From NCBI GenBank assembly GCA_963721105.1, contig CAVRHY010000011.1, positions 1,054,001 to 1,118,000 of the forward strand: a DNA stretch of 64,000 nt. The letters run 5' to 3'. Of this stretch, positions 16,440 through 25,610 are shown piece after piece. Within the stretch, counting starts at the first letter, position 1. The number at the start of each line of letters is the position of its first letter. Both the position numbers and the translations under genes were made by a program. The DNA comes from Thermohalobaculum sp963721105. GTDB lineage: Bacteria; Pseudomonadota; Alphaproteobacteria; Rhodobacterales; Rhodobacteraceae. The notes under the pieces are model-generated. The model saw only the letters and a program-made list of their open reading frames with translations. It had not been told where the DNA came from and did no database searches.

Positions 16440-18323
16440 CTACGGAGAATCGGCGCCGGGGACAAGTCCCTTCTCACCATCTTCTGCACAGGCTTGTGCA
16501 CCGCTCTTGCGGCCCGGCGCGCAGCACATTTTTGCCGCGATTGCGTTGGCGACTGCTCCCGCCTGGGTTGCAGCCGAGCCGGCGTCCGGTGCCGAAACAC
16601 GGGATTGCCATGTATGGCGAGCCGGCGCTGCCCGAAGGATTTCCGCATCTTCCCTACGCCAACCCCGACGCGCCGCAGGGCGGACGGGCGGTGTTCGGCG
16701 AACTGGGCGCGTTCGACAGCCTAAACCCCTACATTCTCAAGGGCAACGCGCCCTGGCCGATCCAGGTGCTGACCGTCGAATCGCTGATGGCGCGCAGCTA
16801 TGACGAGCCGTTCACGCTCTACGGACTGCTCGCCGAAACGGTCGAAACGCCGCCCGACCGAAGCTGGGTCGAGTTCACGCTGCGTCCCGAGGCGCGGTTT
16901 TCGGACGGCAACCCGGTGACGGTCGAGGACGTGATCTGGTCCTTTGAAACGCTGGGCCTCCAGGGCCATCCCCGCTATCGCAACGCATGGGGCGGCGTCG
17001 CGCGGAATCAGGAAAACCGGGCCGCGCACGGTGCGAATCGACCTGGCCGAGCCGAATCGCGAGTTACCGCTGATTCTCGGCCTCAGGCCGATTCTCGAAA
17101 TGGCACAATGGGAAGGAAAGGATTTCGCAAGTGCGGGATCCGAGTTGCCGATCGGCTCCGGCCCGTACCTCGTCGACAGCCACGAACCCGGCCGTTTCAT
17201 CGAGTTCCGGCGCAATCCTGACTGGTGGGGCGAGAACCTCGGCGTAAACCGCGGTTTGAACAACTTCGATCGCATCCGCTTCGACTATTTCCGCAACCAG
17301 TCGGCGCTCTGGGAGGCGGTGAAGGGCGGCGAGGTCTCGATCTTCTCCGACCACGACCCGGTGCGCTGGGCCGAGGGATACGACTTCCCGTCGGCCGCCA
17401 GCGGCGAGCTGAAACGCACCGAGATCAACCACCAGCGCCCGACCGGGATGGAGGGCTTTGTCTTCAACACGCGCCGGCCCGTCTTCGCAGACCGCCGCGT
17501 CCGCCAGGCGCTGGCGCTCAGCTTCGACTGGGAGTGGGTCAACCAGCGCCTGTTCCGCGGCGGCTACGACCGGATCGAGAGCTATTTCGACAACTCGCCG
17601 CTGGGCTTCGACGGCGAGGCCGAGGGGCGCGAGCTGGAAATTCTCGAACCGTTCGCCGACGCGTTGCCCGAGGGCACGCTGCAGCAGGGCTGGCGCCCGC
17701 CCGAGAGCGACGGCACGGGCCGCGACCGGCGCAACATGCGCCGCGCCGGCGCGCTGCTGGACAAGGCCGGCTGGACCGTCGGCGAGGGCGGCACGCGGCG
17801 TAACGCGGCCGACGAGCCGCTGAGCTTCGAGATCCTGGTGGTCAACGCCCGCGACGAGCAGCTCGCCAGCCTCTGGCGCGAGCAGCTTCTGCGCCTCGGC
17901 GTGCCGGTGACGGTCCGCATGGTCGACGAGGCGCAGTACGAGCATCGGCGCACCGCCTACGACTACGACATGATCGTCAACCGCTGGGCGATGTCGCTGA
18001 GCCCGGGCACCGAGCAGCGCCTCTATTTCGGCGCCGAGGGACGCGAGACGCCGGGGACGCGCAACTACATGGGCGTCGCCGACCCGGCGGTGGACGCGGC
18101 CATCGACGCGATGCTGGCCTCCGGCGATCGCGAGGACTTCCGCGCCGCCGTCCACGCGCTGGACCGCGTACTCAGCGCCGGCATCTACGTCATCCCCTTC
18201 GGTGCGCTGCCGACCGACCGCGTCGCCTACAAGGCCGGCTTCGACCACCCGGACCGCGAAAGCCTCTATGGCTGGTGGGGCTGGTGGGCCGGTCCGGCGC
18301 TCTGGTGGCGGACGAAGGAATAG
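16440..18323 (+). pseudogene. Peptide ABC transporter substrate-binding protein (YejA-like), frame-disrupted
   Basis: Family 5 extracellular solute-binding protein, periplasmic receptor for oligopeptide or microcin-C-type import. The mature protein is readable only across three frames: a signal-peptide-like stretch (IFAAIALATAPAWVAAEPASGAE, ~16530-16600), then HGIAMYGEPALPEGFPHLPYANPDAPQGG to about 17000, then RTVRIDLAEPNRELPLILGL to the stop at 18323. The last 400 residues are intact. It is a paralogue of the intact protein at 38084-39994 (shared GFxHLPYANPDAP/DFQHFEYANPDAP and SFNPFILKGNA-type segments). No permease genes adjoin it, so it would be an orphan receptor. The breaks may be true decay or sequence errors. 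The 5' end is approximate. Confidence 0.75.
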
Positions 18324-18421
18324 CGGCACGATCTTAACCAAACGTGAGGATCTTCACAGATGGACGTGCGCGAATCGCGCATTCCATGCTGGTGACCCTT
18401 GGTCGCCAGATGGAGGCTGCG

Positions 18422-18703
18422 ATGTACACCCTTGATCGTTTCCGCGAAGACGTCCTGGACCAGGACAGCGCCGTCCGCCAGGCGCTGGAGGCAACGGATA
18501 CCGGGTTGTTCGACAGCGACCCCTACCCCGACGACGACGTCGAGCCCGTCCGCTTCCCCGCCCGTCATTCGGGGGCGCCGGGCCCCGGTCAGCCGATAAG
18601 CAGCGAGGCGGCGATCGCCCACATGACCAGCGCGATGACGGTGTCCAGCACCGCCCAGGCGCGCTGGCGGGCGAAGACCGGCGCCAGCAGTCGGGCCCCG
18701 TAG
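18422..18703 (+). CDS. Small acidic hypothetical protein
   Basis: 93-codon frame starting MYTLDRFREDVLDQDSAVRQ, with an acidic core rich in Asp (DSDPYPDDDVEP). A GGAGG Shine-Dalgarno lies 5 bases before ATG 18422, and the frame lies just after the binding-protein stop. Its last ~115 bases overlap the 3' end of lysE on the other strand and turn low-complexity, so the true protein may end earlier through another indel in this error-prone stretch. No homologue recognised. Confidence 0.4.
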   Translation: MYTLDRFREDVLDQDSAVRQALEATDTGLFDSDPYPDDDVEPVRFPARHSGAPGPGQPISSEAAIAHMTSAMTVSSTAQARWRAKTGASSRAP

Positions 18704-19192
18704 CCGAGGCCGAAGAAGAAGACGAAACTGGCCGAGATCGCCCCCGCGGCGAAGGACGCCTTGGCCTCCGCGCCAGGGAAGCCGAGCGACACCGCGCCGA
18801 CCAGGCCGACGGTCGAGCCATACGTGCGGGTTCAGCCATGTGAAGGCCAGCGTCATTGCCAGCGCGGCGCGCAGCGACTGCGCGCCGCCTTCCGCGGCCC
18901 TGAGCGTTCCGGGCGTCAGCGCGCGGCGCAGCGACAGCGCGCCATAGGCAATGAGGAACCCGGCGCCTGCCCAGGTCAGCGCGTCGATCAGCCAGTGCGC
19001 GGCGGTGGCGATGGTTCCCATGCCTGCCATCCCGGCCGTGATCAGCACCGCGTCCGACAGGGCGCACACGAGGCAGATCGGCAGGACGTGCTGCCGCAGC
19101 AGCCCCTGCCGCAGCACGAAGGCGTTCTGCGCTCCGATCGCCAGGATGAGCGAAAACCCTGTGCCGAAGCCGGTTGCGAACGGGATCAGCAC
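18589..19192 (-). pseudogene. LysE/ArgO family amino-acid exporter, single frameshift
   Basis: LysE-type inner-membrane exporter of basic amino acids. Residues 1-~125 read from ATG 19192 (IPFATGFGTGFSLILAIGAQNAFVLRQG is the family signature, and NPHV is the second). The frame then breaks at about 18815, and the C-terminal part (MSLGFPGAEAKASFAAGAISASFVFFFGLGYGARLL to the stop at 18589) continues in another frame. Total length 604 nt, consistent with a 2-base deletion or 1-base insertion in a normal ~201-residue gene. Otherwise undamaged, which favours a sequencing indel or a very recent mutation. Confidence 0.85.
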
Positions 19193-19202
19193 CGGTTCGC
19201 GA

Positions 19203-19952
19203 TCAGCCCTTGGGCGCCGCGGCCGCGGCCAGCGCCTGCTTGCGCGCGCGCTCGCGGCGGGCGGCGGCCTCGACCTCCTCGCGGGTCGGCGGCACGACCA
19301 GCCCGGCCGAGATGATCAGCTTCGCCGCCTCCTCGATCGACATTTCCAGCAGGACGACGTCCTCGGCCGGAACGAACAGCAGAAAGCCGGTCGTCGGATT
19401 CGGCGTCGAGGGCAGGAAGACGCTGATCAGCTCGCGGTCTCCGGCCCGGCGCGGGATCTCGCCGGTCGTGCGCGTCGCGACGAAGGCCATCGACCAGATT
19501 CCCTTGCGCGGGTACTCGATCAGGCAGGCCTTCTGGAACGAGCTGGCCGACTGGCTGAGGATCGTCTCGACGATCTGCTTCAGAGCGTTGTAGATCGAGC
19601 GCACGATCGGCATCCGCTCGACCCAGCTCTCGATCGTCCGCACGATCTGCCGGCCGAACAGGTTCTTGGTGAAGTAGCCGACGATCGACGTCACCACGAC
19701 GAAGACGAACAGGCCGAACCCCGGCACGTCGTATTCGATGTAGGTGCTGGGGTTGTAGACCTGCGGCACCCAGGGAACGATGCGGCTGTCGACGAAGGTG
19801 ATGATGCCCCAGATGATGTAGAAGGTGATCAGCACCGGGGCGACGACGACCAGCCCTGTCAGGAAATTATTGCGCACCGCCGCGGCGATGCTGCGCCGCC
19901 GCACGCGGAACTGGGCCCGCGAGCGGGCCTGCGACTTCCTGCCGTTCGCCAT
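19203..19952 (-). CDS. DUF502 family membrane protein
   Basis: 249-residue protein of the DUF502 family, unknown function, usually with two membrane spans near the N-terminus. Here these are FLTGLVVVAPVLITFYIIWGIITF (about 30-53) and a second around PGFGLFVFVVVTSIVGYFT. They are followed by the conserved IVRSIYNALKQIVETI segment and a soluble region. A basic N-terminus and a basic Ala-rich tail (RRERARKQALAAAAAP) flank it. The start is ATG 19952. Lies 10 bp before the lysE start on the same strand. Confidence 0.9.
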   Translation of the reverse strand: MANGRKSQARSRAQFRVRRRSIAAAVRNNFLTGLVVVAPVLITFYIIWGIITFVDSRIVPWVPQVYNPSTYIEYDVPGFGLFVFVVVTSIVGYFTKNLFGRQIVRTIESWVERMPIVRSIYNALKQIVETILSQSASSFQKACLIEYPRKGIWSMAFVATRTTGEIPRRAGDRELISVFLPSTPNPTTGFLLFVPAEDVVLLEMSIEEAAKLIISAGLVVPPTREEVEAAARRERARKQALAAAAAPKG

Positions 19953-19981
19953 GTTTCTCCGTCCCCGGGGCCCGGTCGAAG

Positions 19982-20932
19982 CTAATAGCCGCGGGCCGGA
20001 TCGACAATATGCTGCAATGCGAGGCCGTCCATGTCGCGGCCGATCTGCTCGATGATCGCCTCGGACGCGCTCGCCGTCCGGGTTATGGCGGCGATATGCG
20101 GCGTCACGGTGACGCCCGGATGACGCCAGAACGGGTGGCCAGGCGGCAGAGGCTCGGTGCGAAAGACGTCGAGCGTGGCGTGGCGCACCTGTCCGCTCGC
20201 CAGCGCCGCCAGCAGCGCGTCGTCGTCGATCAGCGGCCCGCGCCCGGCATTGATGATGCAGGCGCCGCGCGGCAGCCAGCCCAGCCGCTCGGCATTCAGG
20301 ATGTTTTCCGTCTCGGCCGTCAGTGGCAGGATCACCGCCAGGATCTCGGCCTCCGACAGCACGGCGCGCAGCCCCTCCGCGCCGTGCCGGCACTCGACGC
20401 CCGGCACCGACTTGGGCGAGCGCGACCAGCCCGTCACCCGGAACCCGACCCCCCGCAGGGCCCCCACGATCGCCGTGCCCAGCGCGCCGAGGCCCAGCAC
20501 GCCGACGATGCGGTCGCGGGCGAGCGGCGGCTCCCACTTCTCCCAGATGCCGGCGGCCGACTGGCGCTGCGCCCGGTCGATGTCCAGGTGATAGCGGAGC
20601 GCATGCGCCGTGAAGTACTCGGCCATGCCCTCGTTCATGCCCGGCTCGACCATCCGCACGAAGGGCACGTCCTGGGGCCAGGTGATCCGCCCGACGACCT
20701 TCTCGACGCCGGCCCATGTGTTCAGGATGGCGCGCAGCCGCGCGTAGGGCGCGAAATCGCTGACGCCGCTGTCGACGTTGTAGACGAGGTAGTCGACCTG
20801 CGACGGCGGCGCGTCCGGCACGACGCGCAGCCGGCGGCCCGAGCGCGCGACCGCAGCCTCCAGCGCCTGCGGGAAGACGGCGGCCTCGCCCGCGTCCAGC
20901 GCGATGCCGATGATCCGGCTCTCCGGCTCCAT
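19982..20932 (-). CDS. Glyoxylate/hydroxypyruvate reductase A-like dehydrogenase
   Basis: 316-residue NAD(P)H-dependent 2-hydroxyacid dehydrogenase of the GhrA type. It has the Rossmann motif VGVLGLGALGTAIV, GWSRSPKSVPGV, the catalytic-Arg strand INAGRGPLIDDDALL, FRTEPLPPGHPFWRHPGVTVTPHIAA (with catalytic Glu and His) and NEGMAEYFTAHALRYHLD characteristic of GhrA. It would reduce glyoxylate or hydroxypyruvate in the cytoplasm. ATG 20932 lies 29 bp after rodA and may be the tail of that transcript. Confidence 0.88.
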   Translation of the reverse strand: MEPESRIIGIALDAGEAAVFPQALEAAVARSGRRLRVVPDAPPSQVDYLVYNVDSGVSDFAPYARLRAILNTWAGVEKVVGRITWPQDVPFVRMVEPGMNEGMAEYFTAHALRYHLDIDRAQRQSAAGIWEKWEPPLARDRIVGVLGLGALGTAIVGALRGVGFRVTGWSRSPKSVPGVECRHGAEGLRAVLSEAEILAVILPLTAETENILNAERLGWLPRGACIINAGRGPLIDDDALLAALASGQVRHATLDVFRTEPLPPGHPFWRHPGVTVTPHIAAITRTASASEAIIEQIGRDMDGLALQHIVDPARGY

Positions 20933-20961
20933 GAAGCTCCTTTCGCCGCGACGACCGGCGG

Positions 20962-22110
20962 TTATTGTCTGTGGACGTGCGCGCTCTGGATCAGGCCGAA
21001 CGAGAGCAACAGCACCAGCATCGCCGAGCCGCCGTAGCTGACCAGCGGCAGCGGCACGCCGACGACCGGTATCAGCCCCGTCACCATCGACATGTTGACC
21101 GACCAGTACAGGAAGAATGACATGCTGAGCCCGCCGATCAGCAGCGCCCCGTAGCGGTCGCGGTTCGACGCCATCGAGGCAAAGCAGAACAGCAGCACCA
21201 GCGTGTAGAGCGCCAGCAGCGAGGCCGAGCCGACAAAGCCGAACTCCTCGGCCAGCGTCGTGAAGATGAAGTCGGTGTGCTTCTCGGGCAGGAAGTTCAG
21301 CCGGCTCTGCGTGCCCTGCATGAAGCCGCGGCCCTCGAGCCCGCCCGAGCCCATGGCGATCTTCGACTGGGTGATGTGATAGCCGGCCCCCAGCGGGTCG
21401 GACTCCGGATTGAGGAAGGTCTCGATCCGCTTGTACTGGTAGTCCTTCAGGAACTGGTACTCGGTCCCGTGCGAGGCCATCACGGCCCAGACGGCGAGCA
21501 CGCCCAGCGCGATGCCGGTCCCGAAATACCACAGGCTGACGCCGGCCAGGAACATCACGGTGAACCCGCCGAAGCACAGCAGCACCGCCGTGCCGAGGTC
21601 GGGCTGCTTCAGCACCAGCAGCACCGGCACGAAGATCATCGCCAGCGCCGGCAGCAGCCACAGCGGATGGCTGACCCGGTTGCGGTCCAGCGCCGAGTAG
21701 TAGCGCGCCAGCGCCATGATCAGGCCGATCTTCATCAGCTCGGAGGGCTGCAGCTGCAGCGGCCCGATATCCAGCCACCGCGTCGCGCCCATGCCGGTCT
21801 CGCCGATGAACTCGACGGCGACCAGCAGGACCAAGCCGCCGGCATAGGCGATCGGCGAGAACCAGCGCCAGAAGCGGATGTCGATCAGCGCCACCACCAG
21901 CATCAGCGCCATCCCGACGCCGAAGCGCGGAATCTGCCGCCCGGCCCAGGGCTCCAGCGACCCACCGGCGACCGAGTAGAGCATCAGGAAGCCGGCGCCA
22001 GCGACGGCGGAGACCAGCAGGATCAGCGCGAAGTTCAGGCGCAGGATTTTCCGCGGCAGGCTCGCGGAGCCGCCCGGCCTGCCGCCGAGCGGGGCCATGG
22101 AGAGGCTCAT
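20962..22110 (-). CDS. rodA: Rod shape-determining peptidoglycan glycosyltransferase RodA
   Basis: 382-residue SEDS-family inner-membrane glycosyltransferase that polymerises lipid II for lateral wall growth, working with PBP2. About ten membrane helices are apparent. SEDS signatures are GATRWLDIGPLQLQPSELMK, LVLKQPDLGTAVLL and PEKHTDFIFTTLAEEFGF, with the C-terminal VVGVPLPLVSYGGSAML. The start MSLSMAPL is chosen because basic and hydrophobic sequence follows directly. Encoded 32 bp after mrdA in the mreBCD-mrdA-rodA operon. Confidence 0.96.
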   Translation of the reverse strand: MSLSMAPLGGRPGGSASLPRKILRLNFALILLVSAVAGAGFLMLYSVAGGSLEPWAGRQIPRFGVGMALMLVVALIDIRFWRWFSPIAYAGGLVLLVAVEFIGETGMGATRWLDIGPLQLQPSELMKIGLIMALARYYSALDRNRVSHPLWLLPALAMIFVPVLLVLKQPDLGTAVLLCFGGFTVMFLAGVSLWYFGTGIALGVLAVWAVMASHGTEYQFLKDYQYKRIETFLNPESDPLGAGYHITQSKIAMGSGGLEGRGFMQGTQSRLNFLPEKHTDFIFTTLAEEFGFVGSASLLALYTLVLLFCFASMASNRDRYGALLIGGLSMSFFLYWSVNMSMVTGLIPVVGVPLPLVSYGGSAMLVLLLSFGLIQSAHVHRQ

Positions 22111-22142
22111 TGCCAGACCCTCATGCCCCGACCCCCGGGCCC

Positions 22143-24077
22143 TCATGCCCGGTCCACCGGCCGGGCGTCGGGCCGTGGCGCGTCGCCGCCCCAGCCCTGT
22201 CCGGCCGGCGCGTTGGCGGTGCGGGCCATCGCGTCGCGCGCCGCCAGCAGGATGTCGCGGGCGATCGGCGCCGCCGTGTGCGAGCCGCCGCCGCCGTGCT
22301 CGACGACGACCGAGACGGCGAAGCGCGGGTTGTCGACCGGTGCGAAGCCGATGAACAGCGCGTGGTCGCGCCGCTCCCAGGGCAGGTCCTCGTTGCGGAA
22401 GACGCCGCGGGCGCGCTCGGCGGCGGTGATGTTGCGCACCTGGCTGGTGCCGGTCTTGCCGGCCATCAGGTAGTCGTCCTCCTTGATCCGCGAGCCGCGC
22501 GCCGTTCCGCGGCTGCCGTTGACGACGTCGTGCATGCCGCCGCGCACCAGCGCGAAATGACGCGGGTCGATGCCCATGTCGACTGTCGGCAGAACGGGCA
22601 CGGGCTGGCCGGCGCGCGCCCGGATCAGCCGCGGCTGCACGCCGGATCCCGACGCGATGCGCGAGGTCATGACGGCGAGCTGCAGCGGCGTTGCCAGCAC
22701 GAAGCCCTGGCCGATTCCGGTGTTCAGCGTATCGCCGATCTGCCACTCTTGGTTCTTGCTGGCGCGCTTCCACTCCTTGGTCGGCATCAGGCCCGAGCGC
22801 ATCGCGGCGACCGGCAGGTCCAGGTCGATCCCCACCCCCAGCCGGTTCGCCATCTCGGCGATCTTCTCGATGCCGACGCGGCGCGCCGTCTCGTAGAAGA
22901 AGACGTCGCAGGATTGCTCCAGCGAGTGGCGCATGTTCAGCCAGCCATGGCCGCCATGCCGCCAGCAGTGAAAGCGCCGCTTGCCGAGCGCCAGGAACCC
23001 CGGGCAGTAGACGGTCTCGCCCGGGCCGATGCCGGCCTCCAGCGCCGCCAGCGCCACCGCCACCTTGAAGGTCGATCCCGGCGGGTACATGCCCGAGGCC
23101 CACTTGTTGTGCAGCGGCCGGTGGTTGTTGTTCAGCAGCGCGCCGTACTCGGCCTGGCTGATGCCAAGCACGAACGGGTTGGGGTCGTAGGAGGGCGTCG
23201 AGGCGGCGGCCAGGACGTCGCCGGTCTGCGCGTCCATCAGCACCGTCGCGGCGCTCTCGTCGCCCAGCCTCTCCAGGCAGTATTTCTGCAGTTCCAGGTC
23301 CAGCGTCAGGTGCAGGTCCTTACCGGCGACCCCCTCGTTCCGGTCGAGCTCGCGGATGACGCGTCCGACCGCGTTGACCTCGAACTGGCTGGTGCCGGCA
23401 TGGCCGCGCAGATTTTCGTCCAGCGCCCGCTCGATGCCGGTCTTGCCGATCTGGAACTCGGGGATCTGCATGATCGGGTCGACGGTGTCGGGGTCCTGCA
23501 GGTCGCGCTCGGTCACGCGGCCGACATAGCCGATGACATGCGCCGTCTCGCGCCCGTGCGGGTAGTGCCGGCTGAGGCCCACCTCGGGCTCGATGCCGGG
23601 CAGCGCGGGCGCGTTGACGTTGATGCGAGAGAAGTCCTCCCAGCTCAGGTGCTCGGCGACGCCGACCGGCACGAAGGCCGGCTTCTGCATGATTTCCTTC
23701 AGCACGCGGCGGCGCTGGTGCTCGGGGATGTCGATCAGCTCGGCCAGGCGCTCCAGCATCGCCTCGGCGTCGCCGGCCTGCTCGCGCACGATGACGACGC
23801 GGAAGTTCTGCGTGTTCACGGCCAGCGGCTCGCCGTTGCGGTCGAAAAGCTGCGCGCGCGCCGGCGCGATCAGCCGCATGTTGATGCGGTTCTCCTCGGC
23901 CAGCATGCGATAGCGGTCATGCTCGACCAGCTGCAGCTGGCGCATCCGCCAGGCCAGCGTGCCGGCCACCCCGGCCTGCACGCCCAGCAGCAGCACGCCG
24001 CGCCGCGTGATCGGCAGCTTGCCCTGCGGCCCGCCCGCCTTGCCTAACCCGGCCGCCTTGCCCGCGCCGAACGCCAT
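22143..24077 (-). CDS. mrdA: Penicillin-binding protein 2 (elongasome transpeptidase)
   Basis: 644-residue class B PBP, inner-membrane transpeptidase for rod-shaped growth. A single N-terminal membrane anchor (RGVLLLGVQAGVAGTLAWRM, about 26-45) is followed by a pedestal domain (DRNGEPLAVNTQNF) and the transpeptidase domain with active-site STFK (in YPPGSTFKVAVALA), the SCD triad member (SLEQSCDVFFY) and KTGTSQ. ATG 24077 overlaps the mreD stop by one base. The C-terminus ends in a short Pro/Asp-rich tail. Confidence 0.96.
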   Translation of the reverse strand: MAFGAGKAAGLGKAGGPQGKLPITRRGVLLLGVQAGVAGTLAWRMRQLQLVEHDRYRMLAEENRINMRLIAPARAQLFDRNGEPLAVNTQNFRVVIVREQAGDAEAMLERLAELIDIPEHQRRRVLKEIMQKPAFVPVGVAEHLSWEDFSRINVNAPALPGIEPEVGLSRHYPHGRETAHVIGYVGRVTERDLQDPDTVDPIMQIPEFQIGKTGIERALDENLRGHAGTSQFEVNAVGRVIRELDRNEGVAGKDLHLTLDLELQKYCLERLGDESAATVLMDAQTGDVLAAASTPSYDPNPFVLGISQAEYGALLNNNHRPLHNKWASGMYPPGSTFKVAVALAALEAGIGPGETVYCPGFLALGKRRFHCWRHGGHGWLNMRHSLEQSCDVFFYETARRVGIEKIAEMANRLGVGIDLDLPVAAMRSGLMPTKEWKRASKNQEWQIGDTLNTGIGQGFVLATPLQLAVMTSRIASGSGVQPRLIRARAGQPVPVLPTVDMGIDPRHFALVRGGMHDVVNGSRGTARGSRIKEDDYLMAGKTGTSQVRNITAAERARGVFRNEDLPWERRDHALFIGFAPVDNPRFAVSVVVEHGGGGSHTAAPIARDILLAARDAMARTANAPAGQGWGGDAPRPDARPVDRA

Positions 24078-24616
24078 CACGCCACCCCTGCGCCCTTGCG
24101 CCCGGACCCGCGCCAGGTGATGCGCAGGCCCCAGCGGAAGACCAGCGCGACCAGCGGGTAGGCCATGGCGGTGTAGAGCGCCTGGTGAAACAGCACCGCC
24201 GCGTAGGGCGGCTGCGTCAGCGTCAGCGCCACCAGCAGCCACAGCAGCGCCGCCGAGACCAGCGCCGCGCCGGCCAGCACCAGCCATTCCAGGATGAACG
24301 ACGCGCGCGCCAGCCGGTGGCGCAGGCGACGCACGCCCTCGGCGACGAGCACCAGCCCCAGCGCGCCGGCGCCGGTCGGCACGTCGGTCATCAGGTCGCG
24401 CACCAGCCCCAGGGCGAAGACCGCCGCCAGCGGCGTCGCGCCCGGCCGGCGCGCCGTCCAGTAGACGACGACGCAGAGCAGGAGGTCGGGCGAGGGCGGC
24501 GCCGCCGGCCCGATGCCCAGGGGCGCCGCGGCGACGTAGATCGCCAGCATTCCCAGCACCAGCATCAGGCACATGCGCGCGATCAGCGCCGGGTCGGGAT
24601 ACGTCGCCTCGCCCAT
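24077..24616 (-). CDS. mreD: Rod shape-determining protein MreD
   Basis: 179-residue integral membrane protein of the elongasome with five or so helices. Typical features are LLLCVVVYWTARRPG (the MreD cytoplasmic loop region) and FALGLVRDLMTDVPTGAGALGLVLVAEG. It joins MreC and the RodA/PBP2 complex to the MreB filament. ATG 24616 overlaps the last base of the mreC stop, and its own stop overlaps mrdA, so the operon is translationally coupled. Confidence 0.95.
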   Translation of the reverse strand: MGEATYPDPALIARMCLMLVLGMLAIYVAAAPLGIGPAAPPSPDLLLCVVVYWTARRPGATPLAAVFALGLVRDLMTDVPTGAGALGLVLVAEGVRRLRHRLARASFILEWLVLAGAALVSAALLWLLVALTLTQPPYAAVLFHQALYTAMAYPLVALVFRWGLRITWRGSGRKGAGVA

Positions 24617-25587
24617 CAGTTGCTCGCGGTCCCGGCCAGGTCCGGCTCGGCGGCCTGCACGGCGGCGCCCGAGTTGGCCCCGGGGCCGGGCAGGGGGCCG
24701 GGCAGGGTGCTGGTCATCGCCCCCGGGCGCGGCAGCACAAGGTCACCGGGCTGGTCGATGCCGGTCTCGGGCGCGTAGCGCAGCAGCCGGACGAACTCCA
24801 GCCGGGCGTAATCGGCCAGCAGCACGGCCCGCCAGCTGCCGCCCGGGGTCGCGACGACATGGCCGACCGGCAGGTCGGGCGGGAAGACGCCGCCATCGCC
24901 CGAGGTCTCGATCAGGTCGCCAGGCCGGATGTGGTCGACGCCGTCGACGAATTCCAGCCGCGGCACCGCCGTGCCGTCGCCGGACAGCACCGCGCGCCGC
25001 GCGCCGGGCTGGATGACGACCGGCACGCGCGACGAGAAATCGGTCAGCAGCAGCAGGCGCGAGGCGCGTTCGCCGACGCCGACGACGCGCCCGACCAGCC
25101 CGCTGCCGTCGACCGCGGCCGCGCCGTCCTCGATCTGGTCGCTGCGCCCGACATTCACCAGCACCGCCTCGCGGAACGGGCCGCCGCTGTCGGCGATGAC
25201 GTCACCGGCGACGAAGGTGGTGCGCGGTGGCAGGCGGACGTTGTTGAGCGCGCGCAGCTGCGCGTTTTCCTCCTCCAGCAGCCGCGCGCGCTCGCGCCAG
25301 CTCCGCAGGGACTGGATCTCGCGGCGCAGCGCCCGGTTCTGGTCGTAGACGTCGATGAACTCGCGATAGTCGCGCCCGACATGCCAGGCAAAGTCGATCG
25401 GCCCGTCGATCATCGTCATCGACGGCGCGACGCTGTCGATCAGCGACATGCGCACGCGCTCCAGCCGCGGATTGTGCGTCCGCCACAGCACCAGCAGCAC
25501 CAGCGATACGACGACGATCAGGCCGAGCATCAGGCGGTGGACGGTCCGGGTCAGCGCACGGTCCTGGCTTTCCGCCGCTCGTGGCAT
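24616..25587 (-). CDS. mreC: Rod shape-determining protein MreC
   Basis: 323-residue periplasmic scaffold with one N-terminal membrane anchor (LMLGLIVVVSLVLLVLW, about 19-35), a coiled-coil (RALRREIQSLRSWRERARLLEEENAQL) and the double beta-barrel MreC domain (VNVGRSDQIEDGAAAVDGSGLVGRVV). The Pro/Gly-rich C-terminal tail is common in Alphaproteobacteria. MreC activates PBP2. Lies 23 bp after mreB and overlaps mreD. Confidence 0.95.
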   Translation of the reverse strand: MPRAAESQDRALTRTVHRLMLGLIVVVSLVLLVLWRTHNPRLERVRMSLIDSVAPSMTMIDGPIDFAWHVGRDYREFIDVYDQNRALRREIQSLRSWRERARLLEEENAQLRALNNVRLPPRTTFVAGDVIADSGGPFREAVLVNVGRSDQIEDGAAAVDGSGLVGRVVGVGERASRLLLLTDFSSRVPVVIQPGARRAVLSGDGTAVPRLEFVDGVDHIRPGDLIETSGDGGVFPPDLPVGHVVATPGGSWRAVLLADYARLEFVRLLRYAPETGIDQPGDLVLPRPGAMTSTLPGPLPGPGANSGAAVQAAEPDLAGTASN

Positions 25588-25610
25588 AAGTCAGCCCCCC
25601 GGCTGCGGCC

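Noticed and set aside
18266..18588. Extended lysE frame running through to 18266
   Set aside because: This is the out-of-frame continuation after the break near 18815; the real C-terminus ends at 18589 in another frame.
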